Below are positions 59,618 through 64,000 of a stretch of 64,000 nt of DNA, piece after piece. Numbering within the stretch: the first letter of the stretch is position 1; every line of letters begins with the position of its first letter. The stretch is taken from contig CAZLPS010000010.1 in NCBI GenBank assembly GCA_964561455.1, positions 1-64,000 on the forward strand. Direction: 5' to 3'. The translations under genes and the position numbers were made by a program. Source of the stretch: JABDGR01 sp964561455. GTDB lineage: Bacteria; Verrucomicrobiota; Verrucomicrobiia; Opitutales; JABDGR01. The notes under the pieces were generated by a model. It saw only the letters and a program-made list of their open reading frames with translations, had not been told where the DNA came from and made no database searches.

Positions 59618-61020
59618 GCACTCCCCACACCCTGTCCCGGCGAATGGTTTTACGCGGATTGGGCACCGCCATGGCGCTGCCCTTCCTTGAATCAGCGTTT
59701 CCGACCCGCGTATTTGGCGCGACCGCTTCGACCAAGCTGGCGCAGGCGGCAGCCGGCCCGCGGCGCCTGGCGTGGCTCTACGTCCCCAACGGCATTGACA
59801 TGCAGAATTGGACGCCCGCGACTTACGGCGCCGACTACGAAATGACCCCGACGCTCAGCACTCTGGCCGCGTATCGCGACCGGATGCTCGTGGTCAGCAA
59901 CCTCGTTTGCGAAAAGGCCAATCCCAATGGCGACGGCCCGGGCGACCACGCCCGCGCGCAGGCCGCGTACTTGACGGGGGTCCAACCGCAAAAAACCGAG
60001 GGCGCAAACCTGCATGCCGGCATTTCTGCCGACCAGGCCGCCGCGGAAAAAATTGGCCACTTGACCAAATTTGGTTCGATCGAGCTGGGCATGGAAGAAG
60101 GTCAGCAAGTCGGTCGTTGCGACAGCGGTTACAGTTGCGCCTACATCCACAACCTCTCCTGGCGTAACGACAAAACGCCGATGGTGAAGGATTGCGATCC
60201 GCAATCCGTCTTTGACCGGCTCTTCTCCAATGGTGACCCGCGCGAGAGTGAGGAGTCCAAGGCCCGCCGCCAGAATGACCGCAAGAGCATCCTGGACTTT
60301 GTCATCGGCGACGCCAGCTCCCTTCAAAAGAACCGCCTCGCGACGACGGATAAGCAAAAGCTGGATGAGTATTTGACGGCGGTGCGCGACATCGAAGTGC
60401 GCATTCAGCGCATGGCCACGGACGCACCAGTGAAGATTCCCGATGGCGCCGTCCGCCCGGAATCGTTTGACCGCAGCAGCGTGCACAACGTAGGTGTGTC
60501 CACCTCGAGTAGCGTGTACCCGGAACATATCAAGCTGATGCTCGATATGATGGTGCTGGCCTTTCAAGCCGACCTCACCCGCGTGATCACGATGCCCTTT
60601 GCGGACGAGCAAAGCAACCAGAGCTATCCCTGGGCGGGCGCGGGCAATGCCGCGCACCACGGCACCTCCCACCATATGGGCGACCCGGCAAAAATGGCGA
60701 TTCTGGCGAAGATCAATGTCTTCCACTTGCAACAGGTAAACTATCTCCTGGGCAAGTTGGACGCCATCAAGGAGGGCAACGGTTCCATCCTCGATAATTC
60801 GCTCATCGCTTATGGCAGTGGCAACAGCGACGGCAACCGTCACAATCATGACAACCTGCCGACGATTCTCCTGGGCAAAGGTGGCGGCACCATCAACACA
60901 GGTCGCCATATTGACGCCAAGAGCGTGCCGCTCAACAATCTCTGGCTCTCCATGCTCGACCATGCCGGCGTTCAGGATGACAAGCTCGGTGACAGCACTG
61001 GCAAGTTGTCGTTGACCTAA
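59614..61020 (+). CDS. DUF1552 family secreted protein
   Basis: 468 residues. It opens with a Tat-like signal (SRRMVLRGLGTAMALPFLES) and shows the DUF1552 pattern: RRLAWLYVPNGIDMQNWTP, DRMLVVSNLVCEKANPNGDGPGDHARAQAAYLTG split, SIELGMEEGQQVGRCDSGYSCAYIHNLSW split, and the C-terminal NSLIAYGSGNSDGNRHNHDNLPTILLG split. The fold is related to the alkaline-phosphatase/DUF1501 superfamily. ATG 59614 overlaps the stop of the cytochrome gene and has AGGAG 7 bases ahead, so the pair is translated together. Export folded by Tat is inferred; substrate unknown. Confidence 0.93.
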   Translation: MSTPHTLSRRMVLRGLGTAMALPFLESAFPTRVFGATASTKLAQAAAGPRRLAWLYVPNGIDMQNWTPATYGADYEMTPTLSTLAAYRDRMLVVSNLVCEKANPNGDGPGDHARAQAAYLTGVQPQKTEGANLHAGISADQAAAEKIGHLTKFGSIELGMEEGQQVGRCDSGYSCAYIHNLSWRNDKTPMVKDCDPQSVFDRLFSNGDPRESEESKARRQNDRKSILDFVIGDASSLQKNRLATTDKQKLDEYLTAVRDIEVRIQRMATDAPVKIPDGAVRPESFDRSSVHNVGVSTSSSVYPEHIKLMLDMMVLAFQADLTRVITMPFADEQSNQSYPWAGAGNAAHHGTSHHMGDPAKMAILAKINVFHLQQVNYLLGKLDAIKEGNGSILDNSLIAYGSGNSDGNRHNHDNLPTILLGKGGGTINTGRHIDAKSVPLNNLWLSMLDHAGVQDDKLGDSTGKLSLT

Positions 61021-61150
61021 ATCCAGGCGGTGTCGGGTCCAGTGGCGCGGCGCTTTAGCCTGAGTTCGCCAGTATGGACCTCCATGAAATTTCCTCCTTT
61101 TGACCTTCAATAATTTGTGGATTTCAGGGGGGCTTTCACTCCATTTTGGT

Positions 61151-63460
61151 TTATTGGCTGGATTTCGGCTGTGACCTTACCTTTGGTTTTCGGGCCGACC
61201 AGATGAAGCCCATCGCCCAACCCAGGGAGGCGAGGGTAGAGAAAAGGATTCCGGCCTTAAGCGAGGACGGGGCGTATTCGACGACAAGATGATGGTGGCC
61301 GGCGGCGAGGGGGATGGCCCGGACAAAATAGTCTGCAGGCAATATATCATAGTGAGGTTGGGTGCTGCCGGGTAACGGACGGGCGCGCCAATCGCGGCTA
61401 TATAAATCGGTAATGAGCAACAGGGATGGCGCGGGCGTGTCTGCTTCGACAGTGAGCGAATCGCTGGATGAGTCTGACACTTTTACGGCGCCATTGGCGG
61501 CAATAGCCTGGGGTGCAGGTGAAGGCTCGGTTTCAAGGTAAACAATTTTTTCCGGATCAAAGTCAGGTTTGAATAATGCGGGGAGGATGGCGTCGCGGCC
61601 GGGCAGCACTTTATAATTTGCAACCAGCAGGGCATGCGGCAGGGGGTGGAGGTTGGTTTGAATTTGAAAGGTTCCCGGGGCCGCGGGATTCGGGTCAATC
61701 ACGGCGCCAAAACGCACCAAACCGAAGGCTTGGGTCACATGGCGAATGGGGGCGTATTGGTTGGCCAGGTCGGGGTTACCGCCTTGGGAATAAGCGATGA
61801 ATTCTGCATACCGTTTTAACACGTTCGGATTGTTGCCCCACATATTGGCGGCGCCAAGAAAATAGCTGTCGTCGGGTCGTTCAGGAGTGAGCACCCGGTA
61901 ATCCCCGGGATGGGTGGCGATATATTCGCGCACGGGTTGGGGTGCGAGGTTGGCAATGCGGGTGCTCGCGAAATTGGATTGGGCGAATGCCACCATTTCC
62001 ATCGCCAGCAGCGCCAAGGGTACCCAGCGCCAAAAGCGGCTCGTCCGTGCACGCCACAGGGCGAGACCGGTGGTGGCTAACAGGGCCCCCCCGATTGCCA
62101 GGGAATGTCCAGCGTGCCGACCTGCGTCGCGGACAAACTGTTCATCATTCATATTAATCGCGGGCAGGTAACCATCGGGGTCGTGTTGCAGGCTGGCCAT
62201 CAGCCCGGCAATGCTTCCAGGGTGAAGCCATAGTAAAACTCCGGCCCCGATTGCGAGCGCGCCCGCCAACGCCAGCAAAATGGGGTAAAACCTCGGACAT
62301 TGGCGCCCGCGAATCAGGGCGTCAGCACCGAATGCGAGGGCCGGTGTGGCGAAGAGGGTCAGGGGAAAAGTGAATTTCGCCAGGCAGCGCAAGCGGTCGA
62401 AACCAGGGGCATAGTAGTAGAGTACGCGCAGCAGCGGTGTGTGATCGCCCAACGCCAGCACCAGGAGCAACGCAGCTACCAGCAAGTCGCACCCTGCCCG
62501 CCGTCCTTGCTCGCGGGTCAGCGCGGCGAATCCCGCGAGCGCCAGACCGGTTGCACCGATGAACGGGACGACTTCCCACAAATAGCAGCGACCCCAATAG
62601 CTGTTGGAGGCCAAGTCACCGAAAAAGCCCGGCGCCAGGAACGTTAAAAGATTTTCGGGCGGAAACGAGAATGACCGCACAAAACTATAATCGAGCCGGC
62701 CCTGCCGCACGCTCTCTGCCAAGGCGGCGAGGCCCGGCAGCAACTGTATGGCAGCCAGCGCGGCCCCGCCCGCGTAGGCGGCCACCACCAGCGGCAGGGC
62801 GCGCCGACGCACGGCTGGGTCAAAAACCGATTGCACGACGGCGTGCAGGCAGGTGGCGATGGCCACATAGAATACGTACTGGAGCTGGCCCGCAAAAATT
62901 TGCAGGGAGACCATGGCCATGGCCAGCAGCAATGGTCGCAGGATGGGCCCGCGCCACGCCGCTTCCAACGCCAGCAGCATCCAGGGCGTCCACGCCATCG
63001 TGCAAAGATTGGGCAGATGGCCCGAATATAAACGCGGAAACACCGGCCCGCTCAGGGCGAGGACCAGGCCCGCCAGCACGGCGGCAAGGGGATGGCAGCC
63101 GCGGCGCGACGCCCACAATCCGGCACCCCAGCCTAAAATCGACAGATGAAGAAGAAACGACAAGTTAACTGCGCGTGCTATAGGCAAAAAAAAGACCACA
63201 TTGGGCGGATACAACAGAGCGGATTGGAAATTCCCCAGAAACGGCTGTCCGGAATAGACCAAGGGGTTCCATAGGGGGAAATGGCCGGCCCGGAGGTTGT
63301 CCGCGGCAAAGGCCCGGGCCGACGCAAATTGCTCCAAATCCCCGGTGGGCGAGGACAGAAAGAGGTCGGCGGGCAGCAGCAGTGCGGCCATGAGGGCCGC
63401 GGCGACGCTCGCCAGCACCCACAGCCAAAGACGGTGATGCTTAAAGCGACAACCGGTCAT
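61151..63460 (-). CDS. YfhO-like polytopic membrane protein
   Basis: About 769 residues with roughly 11-12 membrane helices in the first ~480 residues (LWVLASVAAALMAALLLPADL, LAAVLAGLVLALSGPVF, LLVAALLLVLALGDHTPLL) and a soluble region before a last helix (ILFSTLASLGWAMGFIW) near the C terminus. The early DLEQFASARAFAADNLRAGHFPLWNPLVYSGQP pattern (split here) is that of the YfhO family, GT-C-like proteins implicated in glycosylation of teichoic acids or surface polymers. Start ATG 63460. Acceptor unknown. Confidence 0.85.
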   Translation of the reverse strand: MTGCRFKHHRLWLWVLASVAAALMAALLLPADLFLSSPTGDLEQFASARAFAADNLRAGHFPLWNPLVYSGQPFLGNFQSALLYPPNVVFFLPIARAVNLSFLLHLSILGWGAGLWASRRGCHPLAAVLAGLVLALSGPVFPRLYSGHLPNLCTMAWTPWMLLALEAAWRGPILRPLLLAMAMVSLQIFAGQLQYVFYVAIATCLHAVVQSVFDPAVRRRALPLVVAAYAGGAALAAIQLLPGLAALAESVRQGRLDYSFVRSFSFPPENLLTFLAPGFFGDLASNSYWGRCYLWEVVPFIGATGLALAGFAALTREQGRRAGCDLLVAALLLVLALGDHTPLLRVLYYYAPGFDRLRCLAKFTFPLTLFATPALAFGADALIRGRQCPRFYPILLALAGALAIGAGVLLWLHPGSIAGLMASLQHDPDGYLPAINMNDEQFVRDAGRHAGHSLAIGGALLATTGLALWRARTSRFWRWVPLALLAMEMVAFAQSNFASTRIANLAPQPVREYIATHPGDYRVLTPERPDDSYFLGAANMWGNNPNVLKRYAEFIAYSQGGNPDLANQYAPIRHVTQAFGLVRFGAVIDPNPAAPGTFQIQTNLHPLPHALLVANYKVLPGRDAILPALFKPDFDPEKIVYLETEPSPAPQAIAANGAVKVSDSSSDSLTVEADTPAPSLLLITDLYSRDWRARPLPGSTQPHYDILPADYFVRAIPLAAGHHHLVVEYAPSSLKAGILFSTLASLGWAMGFIWSARKPKVRSQPKSSQ

Positions 63461-63598
63461 GGGGTATCGTGACCCATGCAAGGAAACACCAATCATCCGT
63501 TTGCGCAATATTTAACTGGGAGAGAGTTCGCCGCCTCCGTCTCTTTTGCGGGAAGCGCAGCCATCTGCAACCCATGACCGGCCACCTGCCCCCATCCC

Positions 63599-64000
63599 TC
63601 AATTCCGGTCCACCCAGCGCTGGCGCAGCAATTGCAGGGCCTGTCCGTGAATTTGGCAGACGCGCGCCTCCGTCACTTTGAACGCTTCGGCAATTTCCGC
63701 CAACCGTCGGCCATGAAAGTAATAGAGCATGATCACTTGGCGGTGGCGTTCCGACAAAAGTTCCAGCGTCCGCGCCAGGGCATGGAGGGACTCCTCATGC
63801 TCCATGCGGGTATGCGTCGGCGGGGTGTTCTCGTCCGCGATGCATTCGTGGAGGTTCAACATGACGCCGGCGCCGTTGTCGCGCTCCACCGGCCGGTCCA
63901 GCGGAAGAAAACGAATGGGGCGCACGCGCTCCTGCAGTTTGTCAAAATCTGTTTGATTGAGACCGAGCTGCTCCCGCGTTTCGTCGGCGGTGGGGACACG
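63599..64000 (-). CDS. fliA: FliA-type sigma factor, 3' part
   Basis: The frame is open to base 64000, so the 5' part is outside. Within the window are region 3 (PTADETREQLGLNQTDFDKL) and region 4 (LERLS-like LELLSERHRQVIMLYYFHGRRLAEIAEAF split, VTEARVCQIHGQALQLLRQ). Region 4 with SEARV/CQIH is the sigma-28/FliA/WhiG type that directs flagellar and related genes. An internal GTG at 63925 is not the true start. Confidence 0.85.
   Translation of the reverse strand, partial: RVPTADETREQLGLNQTDFDKLQERVRPIRFLPLDRPVERDNGAGVMLNLHECIADENTPPTHTRMEHEESLHALARTLELLSERHRQVIMLYYFHGRRLAEIAEAFKVTEARVCQIHGQALQLLRQRWVDRN

Noticed and set aside
1..64000. CRISPR array, tRNA or rRNA genes
   Set aside because: No regularly spaced direct repeats and no cloverleaf or rRNA-like segments were seen by eye in the intergenic regions; a tRNA/rRNA covariance search was not possible.

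Overview
The window looks like a chromosomal segment of a Verrucomicrobiota bacterium, probably of the Pedosphaera/Limisphaera kind. This is inferred from gene families and was not confirmed by any search. The evidence is: a planctomycete-type cytochrome protein (DUF1587/1592/1588/1585) next to a DUF1552 protein, a DUF1080 lipoprotein, an ECF sigma factor with a long extracytoplasmic extension, a giant secreted protein with FN3 and autotransporter-type repeats, a bacterial AP2-like protein, and Gram-negative envelope genes (LptE, beta-barrel porin, Arn enzymes). Base composition is high GC except in an accessory block at about 34.6-43.0 kb.

Layout. 1-3.2 kb: fabH (5' cut), a TPR/BamD-like protein, lptE and rpe. 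3.2-10.3 kb, minus strand: an AP2-like gene, an arnB-arnC-arnA(formyltransferase) set, recR, ybaB, a DUF1080 lipoprotein and an RlmI-type rRNA methyltransferase. 10.4-13.9 kb: pyruvate carboxylase with a good sigma70-like promoter. 13.9-17.3 kb, minus: a sigma factor fused through a membrane segment to RCC1 repeats, and two tandem TIR genes, the second broken by a 5-bp tandem duplication. 17.5-19.8 kb: ribBA (GTP cyclohydrolase half without its zinc cysteines), ribH and nusB. 19.8-25.1 kb: a 1776-residue rhamnogalacturonan-lyase-like protein. 25.3-34.6 kb: ftsY, an ACT-domain protein, an aldo/keto reductase, a purine nucleoside permease family protein, a porin, a large TPR membrane protein and a serpin.

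34.6-43.0 kb is a decaying accessory island. It holds an IS481 fragment, a mazF-like gene whose upstream partner is beheaded, a degenerate IS66 element with perfect 21-bp ends, extra solo IS66 ends, a 161-bp element bounded by perfect 29-bp inverted repeats, Rhs/YD-repeat debris and several orphan membrane proteins. Several ORFs there are interrupted by single in-frame TAA codons.

43.2-54.1 kb, minus strand, returns to core genes: a rodZ-like gene, a histidine kinase, a nucleotidyltransferase with a 59-residue companion, coaB, ribF, truB, nrnA, rbfA, infB and nusA. In front of nusA are a promoter, a hairpin and an intrinsic terminator that look like an attenuator. 54.3-64 kb: a 16-repeat WD40 protein, the DUF1592/DUF1552 pair, a YfhO-like membrane protein and the 3' part of a FliA-type sigma factor (cut by the window end).

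Most core start codons lack a Shine-Dalgarno sequence and instead follow pyrimidine-rich or word-like repeated leaders. No tRNA, rRNA or CRISPR array was seen. I consider the strongest candidates for something unusual to be the tandem TIR pair, the sigma-RCC1 fusion, the nusA attenuator and the inverted-repeat element.
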